64,000 nucleotides of DNA from an uncultured Lachnospiraceae bacterium (GCA_902789735.1 CADAOZ010000015.1:1-64000), one strand, 5' to 3'. Positions 17,258 to 25,806 are shown, counted from the first letter of the stretch. Notes: generated by a model not told the origin, from the letters alone. A program made the numbers and translations.

Positions 17258-17827
17258 ATGCGGAAAGAGAGATCCGGTAAGCAAAAGGAAAAAACGAGCA
17301 GGTTCATTTCCATGATCCTCCGCCACAGACCTGAGGCCGTCGGAATCTCACTGGACGCGCACGGATGGGCGGATGTACAGGCGCTGATCAGCGGGATCAA
17401 CAGAAGCGGCGGACATACGATCGACATGGAAATCCTGGAGGAGATTGTCAGGACTGATGAGAAACAGCGATATTCCTTCAATAATGATCATACAAAGATC
17501 CGTGCCAATCAGGGACATTCCATTCCGGTAGATGTGGAGCTGGAGGAAAAGAACCCGCCGGATCTGCTCTGGCATGGGACCGGAGAGAAGTATGTCCCAT
17601 CCATCGACGCCCGGGGACTGATTCCAAAAGGCCGGCTGTATGTACATCTTTCTTCTGACCGGGAGACGGCCCGCAAGGTCGGAAGCCGGCACGGCAAGCC
17701 GGTCATTTATGAAATTGACTGCCGGAAGATGAAGGAAGACGGATACCGCTTTTTCCTTTCCGCCAATCATATCTGGCTGACAAAAGAAGTACCGGCCCAA
17801 TACCTGAAAAAGCTGCAGCGCCCATGA
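17258..17827 (+). CDS. kptA: RNA 2'-phosphotransferase, Tpt1/KptA family
   Basis: 189 residues. Typical KptA order: S-R-F-I-S-M-I-L-R-H-R-P-E near the start, D-A-H-G-W-A-D-V, L-L-W-H-G-T-G near residue 105, and Y-V-H-L-S-S-D-R-E-T-A near 128. In yeast Tpt1 these basic residues transfer the 2'-phosphate of a splice junction from RNA to NAD+. Bacterial KptA has the activity, but most hosts lack tRNA splicing of that kind, so its natural substrate is uncertain (RNA repair products are one proposal). ATG at 17258 has GGAGG about 13 bases upstream. Converges with the TMEM175 gene 20 bases on. Confidence 0.93.
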   Translation: MRKERSGKQKEKTSRFISMILRHRPEAVGISLDAHGWADVQALISGINRSGGHTIDMEILEEIVRTDEKQRYSFNNDHTKIRANQGHSIPVDVELEEKNPPDLLWHGTGEKYVPSIDARGLIPKGRLYVHLSSDRETARKVGSRHGKPVIYEIDCRKMKEDGYRFFLSANHIWLTKEVPAQYLKKLQRP

Positions 17828-17847
17828 TGCAGAAGGAAACGGACCCT

Positions 17848-18459
17848 TCAACCTGAATGTGGCTGTGGCCCTGTGTCCCGGGTCTCTTCAAATACACGTT
17901 TCATCCGCAGATCCGGGATGATCCAGGGGGCTACCGCCACAACTAATAGAGGGCACGAAACGTAATGCACGCCGGGAATGAAGGTAAGGACCAGGGCAAG
18001 GAACTCGACACAGACCGTCCACATCTCTTTCCGGCTTTCGCTTACAGCAAGCTTCAGGATCGCGCAGTCGTGGGCGTGAATGATGAAATGCTGCAGCAGG
18101 ATATAGCTCAGCGCGCTGAGCAGATGCAGCAGGACATAGACCCGGACCGGCAGCATGGCGAAAACAGATTTGCCGACCCATCCGGTTGACAGCGGCTGGA
18201 AGGACAAAAGAAACAGATAGAGAAGATTTGCCCAGAGAATTTTTCCGTCGACAGACCCTGCCACCTGCAGCAGGTGGTGATGGTTAGCCCAGTTTGTGCC
18301 CACCATGATGAAGCTGATCAGATAGCTTACCACCAGGGGGAGGATTGCGGCCAGTGCCTGCATGTCATTTCCATTCGGCAGATTAATTTCAAGAATTGTG
18401 ATTGTAATGATGATGGCGATTACGCCGTCACTAAATGCTTCCAGCCGTCCTTTTGTCAT
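17848..18459 (-). CDS. TMEM175-like (DUF1211) potassium channel protein
   Basis: 203 residues. The first helix carries R-L-E-A-F-S-D-G-V-I-A-I, the R-x-x-x-F-S-D signature of the TMEM175/DUF1211 family, in which that helix lines the potassium pore. Five to six transmembrane segments follow (for example L-P-L-V-V-S-Y-L-I-S-F; L-L-Y-L-F-L-L-S-F; F-L-A-L-V-L-T-F-I-P-G). Bacterial members form tetrameric, weakly selective cation channels. The start ATG at 18459 gives the conserved N-terminus. Confidence 0.9.
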   Translation of the reverse strand: MTKGRLEAFSDGVIAIIITITILEINLPNGNDMQALAAILPLVVSYLISFIMVGTNWANHHHLLQVAGSVDGKILWANLLYLFLLSFQPLSTGWVGKSVFAMLPVRVYVLLHLLSALSYILLQHFIIHAHDCAILKLAVSESRKEMWTVCVEFLALVLTFIPGVHYVSCPLLVVAVAPWIIPDLRMKRVFEETRDTGPQPHSG

Positions 18460-18638
18460 CTCAGCCTCCCAATGCGGGCAGGGCCGCGCCCTGTTCCCAT
18501 ATCAATCGGGTTCATCTTCCTCAACAGCAGTGAATCTTATACCTACTATAGAACCGGTGCCGCAGATGGTCAAGAATATACCCGGATGCTGCCCGGGGAC
18601 GGTTCTTTTGTACAGGCAGGGAAATAGTAAAAAAGACC

Positions 18639-18669
18639 TTGACTATTACGTTGCGTAATAGTTTAGAGT
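18639..18669 (+). promoter_or_regulatory. MerR-type promoter and operator of the TipAS-like regulator
   Basis: TTGACT (18639-18644) and TAGAGT (18664-18669) are separated by 19 bases, the long spacer typical of MerR-activated promoters. Within it lies the dyad CTATTACG-TTG-CGTAATAG (18643-18661). The gene 30 bases downstream encodes a MerR regulator, so autoregulation by DNA distortion is the natural reading. Confidence 0.82.
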
Positions 18670-18698
18670 AATGGTACCAGGAGTAAGGAGGAACCGCA

Positions 18699-19427
18699 GT
18701 GATGATGACTGTAAAGGAAGTGAGCAGGCTTACAGGCGTAAGTATCCGCGCCCTGCAGTATTACGACCGGATTGGACTGCTTCATCCGTCCGGGCATTCG
18801 CAGGCCGGGTACCGCCTGTATGACGAAGCGGATCTGGAGATCCTGCAGCAGATCCTTCTGTTCCGGGAGCTGGAATTTCCCCTGAAGGATATCAGGAAGA
18901 TCATCCGCAGCCCCGGGTTTGACAGGAGCAAAGCACTTGATCAGCAGATCGGGCTCCTGAAACTGAAAAAAGAGCACATAGAGAACCTGATTGATCTTGC
19001 TGTACGAACAAAAGAGAAGGAGGTGGGAACATTGTCATTTGACGCGTTTGATACAGGAAAATTAGAGAAATACGCTGCGCAGGCAAAAGCTTCCTGGGGC
19101 ACAACGCCGGCCTATCAGGAATATGAGAAAAAATCCAAAAACCGCACAGAAGAAGAGACCAGAGATATCAGCCGCGGGCTGATGGATATCTTTGCGGAGT
19201 TTGGCGCCATCCGGAACACGGATCCGGCGTCGGAAGCGGCACAGGCGCTGGTAACAAAGCTGCAGGAATATATCACAAAGCACTACTATACCTGCACAAA
19301 AGAGATCCTGTCCGGGCTTGGAAAGATGTACGCTGCCGGCGGTGAATTCACCCGGAACATCGACATCTGTGGCGGAGAAGGCACAGCCGCCTTCGCCCAT
19401 CAGGCAATCGAGGTTTTCTGCCGGTAA
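18699..19427 (+). CDS. MerR-family regulator with TipAS-like ligand domain
   Basis: 242 residues. N-terminal MerR winged helix (V-S-I-R-A-L-Q-Y-Y-D-R-I-G-L-L, then A-G-Y-R-L-Y near 48), a dimerisation coiled coil around 75-110, and a C-terminal alpha-helical domain with the TipAS pattern (W-G-T-T-P-A-Y-Q-E-Y; E-F-G-A-I-R; Y-T-C-T-K-E-I-L-S-G-L-G-K-M-Y; A-I-E-V-F-C near the end). Such proteins (Mta, TipA, SkgA) activate stress or multidrug genes when the C-terminal domain binds a hydrophobic compound. GTG 18699 or ATG 18702 both sit well behind AAGGAGG. No efflux gene follows, so targets may be elsewhere. Confidence 0.9.
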   Translation: MMMTVKEVSRLTGVSIRALQYYDRIGLLHPSGHSQAGYRLYDEADLEILQQILLFRELEFPLKDIRKIIRSPGFDRSKALDQQIGLLKLKKEHIENLIDLAVRTKEKEVGTLSFDAFDTGKLEKYAAQAKASWGTTPAYQEYEKKSKNRTEEETRDISRGLMDIFAEFGAIRNTDPASEAAQALVTKLQEYITKHYYTCTKEILSGLGKMYAAGGEFTRNIDICGGEGTAAFAHQAIEVFCR

Positions 19428-19516
19428 AGGACCGCGTAGACCTGTCCCGTGAGCGTAAGGAATCCTTCTACTGGTATAAGAAAGTCATTGAGAGCAACGG
19501 AGAGGAACTGGGCTGA
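19425..19516 (+). pseudogene. 3' remnant of a GH1 beta-glucosidase gene
   Basis: Directly after the regulator's stop a 29-codon frame reads V-D-L-S-R-E-R-K-E-S-F-Y-W-Y-K-K-V-I then S-N-G-E-E-L and a stop. R-x-x-K-x-S-F-x-W-Y-K-K-V-I near the end is the standard C-terminus of family GH1 (6-phospho-)beta-glucosidases. Nothing of the catalytic domain is present, so only the last few percent of the gene survive, fused to the end of the regulator gene by an old deletion. Confidence 0.75.
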
Positions 19517-19550
19517 ACAATGAGGTCCTGTTCCGGGAAATAAATAAGAG

Positions 19551-19593
19551 AAAGCCTTCTTTGCGAACTGCTCATCGCAAAGAAGGCTTTTTT
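19551..19593 (+). terminator. Strong Rho-independent terminator
   Basis: AAAGCCTTCTTTGCGA (19551-19566) pairs perfectly with TCGCAAAGAAGGCTTT (19575-19590), loop of eight, followed by T residues. Probably the original terminator of the lost GH1 gene, now ending the regulator transcript. Confidence 0.88.
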
Positions 19594-19667
19594 CTGATAA
19601 AAGGGAGCTGTATGCGTTATTTCTCTACGGAGTGAAATACGCAAAGGTTTTTCTGTCTCCTAAAGAC

Positions 19668-21365
19668 TTACATTAACGGGGCGGCCAGACGCAGAAGGAG
19701 CTGCTCTATACGCAGTAAGGCACCGCGTCCGGTCTCGTACTGTTCCGTTACATCTCTGCACTGGGCAAAGGTTTCCTCAAAGTCTTTTTTCGTTTCCATG
19801 ACCGCGCCGCAGTCCGCGTACAGACACCCGTTCTCAAAGTGATGGTAGAGACTGCGGTAATCCATGTTGATCGTACCGCAGGTAGCCATGAGATCATCTA
19901 CGATGGACATCTTGGCATGGCAGAAGCCGGGCGTAAACTCATAGATCCGTACGCCGTTTCTGGCCAGGCCGTTATAATAGGACCGGGTCACACTGTATAC
20001 AAGCTTTTTGTCCGGGATTCCCGGCGTAATGATGCGCACATCCACGCCGCGCCGCGCGGCCAGGGCGAAGGCGTGGCGCATTTCATCTGTAATGATCAGA
20101 TAAGGGGTGATGAACCAGGCATACTTCTGGGCGCACTCCACCATGCTGATATAGACATCTTCACCGACATGGATCTCGTCCATCGGCGAGTCCGCGTAGG
20201 GCTGTACAAATCCGAGATTTCCGCCGCCGGCGGCTTCCGTATCCGCGAGATATCTTTCTTCCGGCCGGAGCGTGTCCTGCATGTTTGAAAAATATTTTTC
20301 CCTGTTTTTGGCAGCGCGTTTCGCGCTTTTTTCACCGGCCTTTGTCTGGTCCAGAGCCAGCACGCGCTCTGTTTTGCTGGCGATCACATACTTTCTGAAA
20401 TCTCTGTCATCCTTATCACGGTCGGAGATCGCGTTCCACATTTCAAGGAAAGTGACCGTCAGGCTCTGTACGGCGTCGCCTTCCAGACGGACGCCGGTAT
20501 CCTTCCAGAAACCGAAAGGTTCCGTTCTGTGAAAATACTCATTTGCCAGATTGTAACCGCCGGTGTAGCCTACTTTTCCATCGACTACGGTGATCTTACG
20601 GTGGTCCCGGTTGTTCAGGAACAGATTCAGGCCGGGCATGAAAGGGTTAAATACGCGGCACTGGATTCCGTACGCTTCGGTCCGCTTTATAAAATCCGTG
20701 TTGATAAAGCCAAGGCTGCCCATGTCATCATAGAAGACCCTGACTTCCACGCCGGCCCTGACCCGCTCGGCCAGGATATCCCGCATTTCATGCCAGCATT
20801 CCGCGTCCTCAATGGCGTGGTATTCCATGAAAATAAATTTTTCCGCTTTTGCCAGATCTCTTTTCTGTGCTTCAAATCCCTTTTCCGCGTCGTCAAAGTA
20901 TTCTATTTTTGTGTTCCGGTAGACCGGATATCCGGCCTGTCGGCGGATGTATTCCACAAGGCTTCCCAGGCGGCCGTCCCTGGCAGCGGCGCTCCGGGCC
21001 ACATCTTCATTCGCGGGCAGTAAGGGAAGGAGGATCTTGTCTATGTCTTCATACCGCTGCCGCATCTTGAGAGAGTGTCCGTTCAGACCGATCAGTAAAT
21101 ATAAGACAGTTCCGCAGACAGGGAGCAGCAGGATCACAAGCATCCATGTCATGCGGATCGAGGCAGTTTTGTTGCTGCCGTAGATAAACAGCACCAGGAT
21201 GGCGCCCAGAATTCGCAGTACCGAGTAGATCCAGTTGGCTTTCTGCCCTGCGTTGAAGAGCAGCAGCAGGATTACGGCCACCTCCAGAAGAATGGAAATG
21301 ACGGCAAAGATCATCCGGCTTACGCCGTTCTTGACAGATGCCTGTGTTTCAACCGTAGTTTTCAT
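19668..21365 (-). CDS. cls: Cardiolipin synthase (phospholipase D family)
   Basis: 565 residues. Two N-terminal membrane helices (M-I-F-A-V-I-S-I-L-L-E-V-A-V-I; W-M-L-V-I-L-L-L-P-V-C-G-T-V) and a short PLDc_N segment precede two HKD domains: H-R-K-I-T-V-V-D-G near residue 245 and H-A-K-M-S-I-V-D-D near 480. These condense phosphatidylglycerol to cardiolipin at the inner membrane. The frame stays open far upstream, but the ATG at 21365 has an AAAGGAAG site and begins the normal N-terminus; the extension overlaps the divergent TerD-like gene and is not protein-like. Confidence 0.94.
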   Translation of the reverse strand: MKTTVETQASVKNGVSRMIFAVISILLEVAVILLLLFNAGQKANWIYSVLRILGAILVLFIYGSNKTASIRMTWMLVILLLPVCGTVLYLLIGLNGHSLKMRQRYEDIDKILLPLLPANEDVARSAAARDGRLGSLVEYIRRQAGYPVYRNTKIEYFDDAEKGFEAQKRDLAKAEKFIFMEYHAIEDAECWHEMRDILAERVRAGVEVRVFYDDMGSLGFINTDFIKRTEAYGIQCRVFNPFMPGLNLFLNNRDHRKITVVDGKVGYTGGYNLANEYFHRTEPFGFWKDTGVRLEGDAVQSLTVTFLEMWNAISDRDKDDRDFRKYVIASKTERVLALDQTKAGEKSAKRAAKNREKYFSNMQDTLRPEERYLADTEAAGGGNLGFVQPYADSPMDEIHVGEDVYISMVECAQKYAWFITPYLIITDEMRHAFALAARRGVDVRIITPGIPDKKLVYSVTRSYYNGLARNGVRIYEFTPGFCHAKMSIVDDLMATCGTINMDYRSLYHHFENGCLYADCGAVMETKKDFEETFAQCRDVTEQYETGRGALLRIEQLLLRLAAPLM

Positions 21366-21755
21366 TCGAGGCTTCCTTTCGATATATAGTAGTTTAATTT
21401 GAGCTTTTGAAAGCGGCGGGTCCATGAGAGGCTGCCCTGTGCGCAGGCAGGCAGCCGCGGCATGCCGCAGTTTTCCGCAATAACGAAATAACAGATAAAT
21501 CCCAGTATCATTGTAATTCCGCAGATGTTCCTGTTCAAGTATATTTGCGGGCCATCTGGTGTCCGCCTCCGTTTTAGGACCCGGGGAAAAGGTGCTGCAG
21601 GACATGCCGGCAGACAGGGGACAGCTGCCATGCAGACATATTGATTTCAAATGGAAGGTTTTGTAATATAGAAACAGCAGATTGGATGTCCGCGTTTTCA
21701 CTGCCGGAAGGCATATATCCGCGGTTTGAAAATAAAAATGAGAAGAGGGACTAAG
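21366..21755. other. Intergenic region between cls and the TerD-like gene
   Basis: 390 bases between divergent genes. It holds the cls ribosome site at the left, a promoter for the TerD-like gene at 21641-21669, and GC-rich inverted stretches near 21430-21475 (GGCTGCC and GGCAGCC). No coding frame is convincing. Confidence 0.5.
21641..21669 (+). promoter_or_regulatory. Promoter for the TerD-like gene
   Basis: TTGATT (21641-21646), spacer of 17 ending in TG, TAATAT (21664-21669). It is about 87 bases before the chosen ATG. Confidence 0.5.
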
Positions 21756-22349
21756 ATGCGCAGGGATAAAAAGGACGCCACTATAAATGGGAAAATAGAA
21801 GTTCGATTCAACTGGGATGCTTTTCCCAGACAGTATTCCGGCGGTCTGTTCGGCGGCCTGTTCGGAGATTCCACCAGCGTGGACTGTGACGCGCGGGCTG
21901 TTTTCTGTGACGCGGAAGGCGTGCCCGTATCTTTGCATAACAGAGAAGCATGTCTGAGCTATCTGGACCCGGACATGTATGACGGGGCGGCCCTCCATCA
22001 CGGTGACAATCAGACGGGGCATGGGAAGGATGATGAGACCATCAGCCTGGATCTGACAGCAATCCCGCCGGAAGTCGGCAGAATCCTTCTGACCATGGAT
22101 CTGTTCAAGGAGAAACGAAGTATTGGTTTCGGCAGGATACAGAATCCCTCCATCCGGATTCTGCGGGCCGGGAGCCAGGAAGAGCTCGCGAGAAGCGATT
22201 TCAGAAACCTGGGAGTCGATGCGAACCTGGTGGCCGGCGGCGTTCTGTATCGTGAGAAGAAGGGCTGGAGCTTTATACAGAAAAAGGATTCCTATAAGGT
22301 GGCGGATATGGACGCCTTTCTGGCACAGCTGGCTGAGAAATACGGATGA
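21756..22349 (+). CDS. TerD-like stress protein
   Basis: 197 residues from ATG 21756 (GAGGGA site); TTG 21726 and ATG 21738 are in frame but lack ribosome sites. The middle part follows TerD/CABP proteins: S-V-D-C-D-A-R-A-V-F-C-D near residue 45, H-H-G-D-N-Q-T-G-H-G near 80 and D-D-E-T-I-S-L-D-L near 93, the acidic loops that bind calcium in TerD. TerD-family proteins belong to the Ter stress-response systems linked to tellurite and phage resistance and membrane stress. The next gene encodes an ATP-grasp enzyme, a pairing seen in Ter-associated loci. Exact role unknown. Confidence 0.78.
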   Translation: MRRDKKDATINGKIEVRFNWDAFPRQYSGGLFGGLFGDSTSVDCDARAVFCDAEGVPVSLHNREACLSYLDPDMYDGAALHHGDNQTGHGKDDETISLDLTAIPPEVGRILLTMDLFKEKRSIGFGRIQNPSIRILRAGSQEELARSDFRNLGVDANLVAGGVLYREKKGWSFIQKKDSYKVADMDAFLAQLAEKYG

Positions 22350-22430
22350 TGGAACAGAGATAAGTCCGGCGCGTCTGCCGGTGCGGGACACAGGGAAAGA
22401 CAGGTATCAGAAAAGTGGACGGGAGGTAAT

Positions 22431-23810
22431 TTGTTGAGACTGCAGGATCAGGTATATGAAGTTTATAAAGAGCACATCAATACCCATATGAAGGAAAACC
22501 GGCGGGAAGCCTTTTTGATGAAGGATATGGTGGAGCGGTCCCCGCTGAACCATAAGGGCGTACTGGACAAGACCCTGCAGATTCCCAAGGTCTATGATGC
22601 CGGAACGGTGGCACGGTTCCGGGAGATCACGGAGATTTCCATCCGGATTTTCGAGAAAGTCATTGCGGCTTACAGAAGGGACCCGGAATACAGGAAACTC
22701 TTTCCCTTTTCCAGGGAGCTGGAGGAGCTGATTCTTCTGCCTGCTCCGTATGAAGGGGAGCTTGCCATTGCCCGTCTGGATCTGTTCTATGATCAGGACA
22801 GCGGCGAATTCCGTTTCTGTGAGATCAATACGGACGGTACGGCGGCCATGCTCAGAGATCTGGAAATGCGGAAAGCCCTGATCCATAATCCTGCCCATCA
22901 GGCCGTGGAGCAGGCTTTTGAGCTGGAGCCCTTTGAACTGTTCGACTCCTGGGTACGGACCTTCCTGTCTCTTTACGACGGATATGATAAGAAAAAAGAA
23001 GATCCTCATGTCGCCATGGTGGATTTCCTGGAGAACGCCACGATCCGGGAATTTGACGAATTTGCCGCATGTTTCCGCAGGGCCGGCGTACAGTGCGAAA
23101 TCTGTGATATCAGGGATCTCCTCTATAAAGACGGCGTCCTGTTTTCAAAAGACGGATACCGGATCGACGCTGTTTATCGTCGGGCTGTTACCGCGGATAT
23201 TATGGCCCATTATGAAGAGGCGGCGGACTTTATCCGGGCGGTCCGGGAGAATGCCGTATTTGTGGCCGGCGCCTTCGCGACCCAGATCATCCACAATAAG
23301 TGGATCTTCTATGTCCTGCATCATGAACAGACAAGGGCTTTCCTGACGGAGGAAGAGGCGGCTTTCGTGCAGAAGCATGTGCCGCTTACCCTGGAGTTCT
23401 CTTCTGACTATATTTCCCTCCGGGAGGTCTGTGATAACAAGGACGCCTGGATGATCAAGCCCATGGACGCCTACGCTTCCAAGGGGAAGTACGCGGCCGG
23501 CCGGGAATATACACAGGAGGAATGGGAACGGACCGTATCGGAGCTCTACGGGAAAGGTTATCTCTGTCAGGAATACTGCAGGCAGTATATGACGGACAAC
23601 ATTGACTTTGCCTGGGGCGACGGGAAATGGCATCCTTATCTGAATATGCCGGGGCTTTATGTCTACCATGGCCGCTTCGCCGGTGTGCTGATGCGCATGG
23701 CCTGTGAAGAGAACATCATCGTGGCCCATGAGAACGAAAGGACCGTTCCCGTATTTGTGGTCAAAAGCAGGAAACAGGGATGTGAAGGCGCGGAGCAATC
23801 CCTCTCATGA
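22431..23810 (+). CDS. ATP-grasp ligase, glutathionylspermidine synthase-like
   Basis: 459 residues. The centre carries the conserved block F-R-F-C-E-I-N-T-D-G-T-A-A near residue 130 and, towards the C-terminus, W-M-I-K-P-M-D-A-Y-A-S-K-G-K-Y (nucleotide-binding lysines), L-C-Q-E-Y-C, and G-L-Y-V-Y-H-G-R-F-A-G. This order fits the circularly permuted ATP-grasp enzymes of the glutathionylspermidine synthase family, which join a carboxylate to an amine using ATP. The TTG at 22431 follows a perfect GGGAGGTAAT; ATG 22488 is the next choice. It sits 81 bases after the TerD-like gene in the same direction, so a joint stress function is likely. Substrates cannot be read. Confidence 0.8.
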   Translation: MLRLQDQVYEVYKEHINTHMKENRREAFLMKDMVERSPLNHKGVLDKTLQIPKVYDAGTVARFREITEISIRIFEKVIAAYRRDPEYRKLFPFSRELEELILLPAPYEGELAIARLDLFYDQDSGEFRFCEINTDGTAAMLRDLEMRKALIHNPAHQAVEQAFELEPFELFDSWVRTFLSLYDGYDKKKEDPHVAMVDFLENATIREFDEFAACFRRAGVQCEICDIRDLLYKDGVLFSKDGYRIDAVYRRAVTADIMAHYEEAADFIRAVRENAVFVAGAFATQIIHNKWIFYVLHHEQTRAFLTEEEAAFVQKHVPLTLEFSSDYISLREVCDNKDAWMIKPMDAYASKGKYAAGREYTQEEWERTVSELYGKGYLCQEYCRQYMTDNIDFAWGDGKWHPYLNMPGLYVYHGRFAGVLMRMACEENIIVAHENERTVPVFVVKSRKQGCEGAEQSLS

Positions 23811-23848
23811 CGGGCTCCGAAAGCCGTACATGAGAAGGTTAATATAAG

Positions 23849-23898
23849 AAAGAGGACTTCCGGAACCCATAAGGGCCGGGGGTCCTCTTTGTTTTTGG
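23849..23898 (+). terminator. Terminator after the ATP-grasp gene
   Basis: AAAGAGGAC pairs with GTCCTCTTT across a GC-rich inner stem (TTCCGG...CCGGGG), followed by GTTTTTG. Confidence 0.75.
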
Positions 23899-24014
23899 GT
23901 GCCTGTGTCCGGACCAGGGGCATGACGCGGAAAAAAGGCAGGTGATAAAAGTCCGGCCGGCAGGTATAATGAAGAAAGCCGCGGCAGACAAAGAAAACGG
24001 CGGGGAGGTGAAAG

Positions 24015-24407
24015 ATGAAAGAAATATGCTGGCAGGGCGTTGCCATCGATATGCCTTTTGACGTGGAAGTGAGTGAAGCGCATGTGGAAGAGGACTTCCG
24101 GGTGCTGGAGCAGACCGGGATTGAGCGGATCATCAGAGAACGGTTCATTCCCTGGCTGAAGGGAGAGGAATTCACAGACCGGGATGATGAAAAAATCTTT
24201 GAGGGCCTGCAGCTGTATGAAATCACTTATACTTACGGCAGGATCATAGCCCGGTATTCACCGACAGGAGAGGAAAATTATTTCGGCCAGTTCGAGTTTT
24301 CCTTTGAAAGCGGCAGTGCGTATACCGCTGATATGCTGGAAGCTGTGGCCATGCAGGTCTATGTACTGGATGGAAAAATCGTTAAAGTCGACGGATATGA
24401 TGTCTGA
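24015..24407 (+). CDS. Hypothetical protein, 130 residues
   Basis: Soluble, acidic protein with no signal peptide or membrane segment, beginning M-K-E-I-C-W-Q-G-V-A-I-D. The C-terminal part alternates strands (F-G-Q-F-E-F-S-F-E; M-Q-V-Y-V-L-D-G-K-I-V-K-V-D-G), giving a small beta-rich fold. ATG 24015 has a strong GGGGAGGTGAAAG site. It lies 19 bases before egsA. I do not recognise the family; proteins of this type are often annotated DUF6985-like or DUF2004-like, but I cannot support that. Confidence 0.75.
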   Translation: MKEICWQGVAIDMPFDVEVSEAHVEEDFRVLEQTGIERIIRERFIPWLKGEEFTDRDDEKIFEGLQLYEITYTYGRIIARYSPTGEENYFGQFEFSFESGSAYTADMLEAVAMQVYVLDGKIVKVDGYDV

Positions 24408-24426
24408 ACGTGCGGGGGAGGAGAAA

Positions 24427-25806
24427 ATGACAGATATACAGAAAATGCTGGCGCCTTTCCGGGAGATCTGTCCGGCCTGCGGGAAGCGTCACGATATTGC
24501 CATTGACCGGATCGAAATCGGGAGCGGGGCGCTCCGAAAACTGCCTGTCATGGCAGGGGAACTGGGAAGCAGGCCTTTCGTGCTGGCGGACGCCAATACC
24601 TGGGAAGCGGCCGGGCGCCAGGCAGTCTCCCTGCTGGAGGAGGCGGGGATCCCCTGTTCCGTATACAACTGCGGGCAGGGCCGGCTCAGGGCGGATGAGC
24701 AGTCCCTGGGCAGGATCATGATGCATTTTGACCGCAGCTGTGACTGTATTCTTGCGGTGGGCTCCGGCACCATCAATGACCTTGCCAAGCTGTGTTCCGG
24801 CATCTCCGGACGGCCCTATATGATCATCGGTACGGCCCCTTCCATGGACGGCTTTGCCTCCGGCAGTTCCTCCGTGATCCGGGACGGCCTGAAGATCTCA
24901 CTGGACAGCGCTTTTCCTGCCGCAATCTTAAATGACATCGACATTCTCCGCATGGCGCCGGCCCCTATGCTGCGGGCCGGTATGGGGGATATGCTGGCCA
25001 AGTATACCAGTATCTGTGAATGGCGGCTTTCCGCCCTGATCAACGGGGAATATTACTGTCCGGCGGTGGCCGGGTTCGTCCGGAACTGCGTCCGCCGCTG
25101 CGTGGATCACGCGGACGGCCTGATGGAGCGGGATCCGGAGGCTGTGCAGGCAGTGACCGAAGGCCTGGTCCTGTGCGGCATGGCCATGACCATGGCGGGA
25201 TGCTCCCGGCCGGCGTCCGGCATGGAGCACTATTTCTCTCATTTATGGGATATGCGGGCACAGGAATTCGGTACGCTCTCGGACCTGCACGGTATCCAGT
25301 GCGGTACGGCGGAATATTGCTGCGCCCGGATCTATGAGTATATCCTGCAGCTGCAGCCGGACCGGGAGAAGGCCATGGCCGCAGCGGACCGCTTTGACTG
25401 GAATCTGTGGAAAGTGGATCTGCGGGCCTTTCTGGGACGCGGCGCGGACGCCATCATTGCCCTGGAGGAAAAGGAACGCAAATATGACCCGGCTGCCCAC
25501 CGGGAGAGAGTGGACAGGATCCTGGCCCGCTGGGGGGAAATCTGTCAGATCATCCGGGAGGAGGTACCTTCCGCCGACCGAATCCGGGAGCTGCTGGAAA
25601 AGACCGGCGCCCCTGTGACCTGGCAGGAGCAGGGCCGTACGCCGGAGGAAGTCCGGACCGCCTTTTACATGACCAAGGATATACGGGACAAGTATATAGG
25701 TTCCCGTCTGCTCTGGGATCTGGGCCTTCTGGAGGAGGCCGGGAACCGGCTCTTTCCGGATGAAAGACCGGTGGCTTATTTTACAGAGCCGGGGACAGAG
25801 GACTGA
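24427..25806 (+). CDS. egsA: sn-glycerol-1-phosphate dehydrogenase (AraM/EgsA family)
   Basis: 459 residues from ATG 24427 behind GGGGGAGGAG. Reduces dihydroxyacetone phosphate to sn-glycerol-1-phosphate with NAD(P)H, a metal-dependent enzyme of the iron-type ADH/glycerol dehydrogenase fold. Visible landmarks: V-G-S-G-T-I-N-D-L-A-K near residue 117 (nucleotide loop), A-P-S-M-D-G-F-A-S near 138, G-M-G-D-M-L-A-K near 183, S-G-M-E-H-Y-F-S-H-L near 265 and H-G-I-Q-C-G near 290, whose Asp and His residues hold the metal. Slightly longer than AraM of Bacillus. No heptaprenylglyceryl-phosphate synthase gene (pcrB) lies nearby. Symbol by family only. Confidence 0.88.
   Translation: MTDIQKMLAPFREICPACGKRHDIAIDRIEIGSGALRKLPVMAGELGSRPFVLADANTWEAAGRQAVSLLEEAGIPCSVYNCGQGRLRADEQSLGRIMMHFDRSCDCILAVGSGTINDLAKLCSGISGRPYMIIGTAPSMDGFASGSSSVIRDGLKISLDSAFPAAILNDIDILRMAPAPMLRAGMGDMLAKYTSICEWRLSALINGEYYCPAVAGFVRNCVRRCVDHADGLMERDPEAVQAVTEGLVLCGMAMTMAGCSRPASGMEHYFSHLWDMRAQEFGTLSDLHGIQCGTAEYCCARIYEYILQLQPDREKAMAAADRFDWNLWKVDLRAFLGRGADAIIALEEKERKYDPAAHRERVDRILARWGEICQIIREEVPSADRIRELLEKTGAPVTWQEQGRTPEEVRTAFYMTKDIRDKYIGSRLLWDLGLLEEAGNRLFPDERPVAYFTEPGTED

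Noticed and set aside
18480-18627. Protein-like plus-strand string E-S-Y-T-Y-Y-R-T-G-A-A-D-G-Q-E-Y
   Set aside because: It could be the end of a lost gene, but it has no start, no ribosome site and no family I can name.
21366-22391. Extension of the cardiolipin synthase frame by about 340 codons
   Set aside because: It crosses the promoter and antisense of the TerD-like gene, is rich in Cys/His/Arg, and the ATG at 21365 has a good ribosome site and the family N-terminus.
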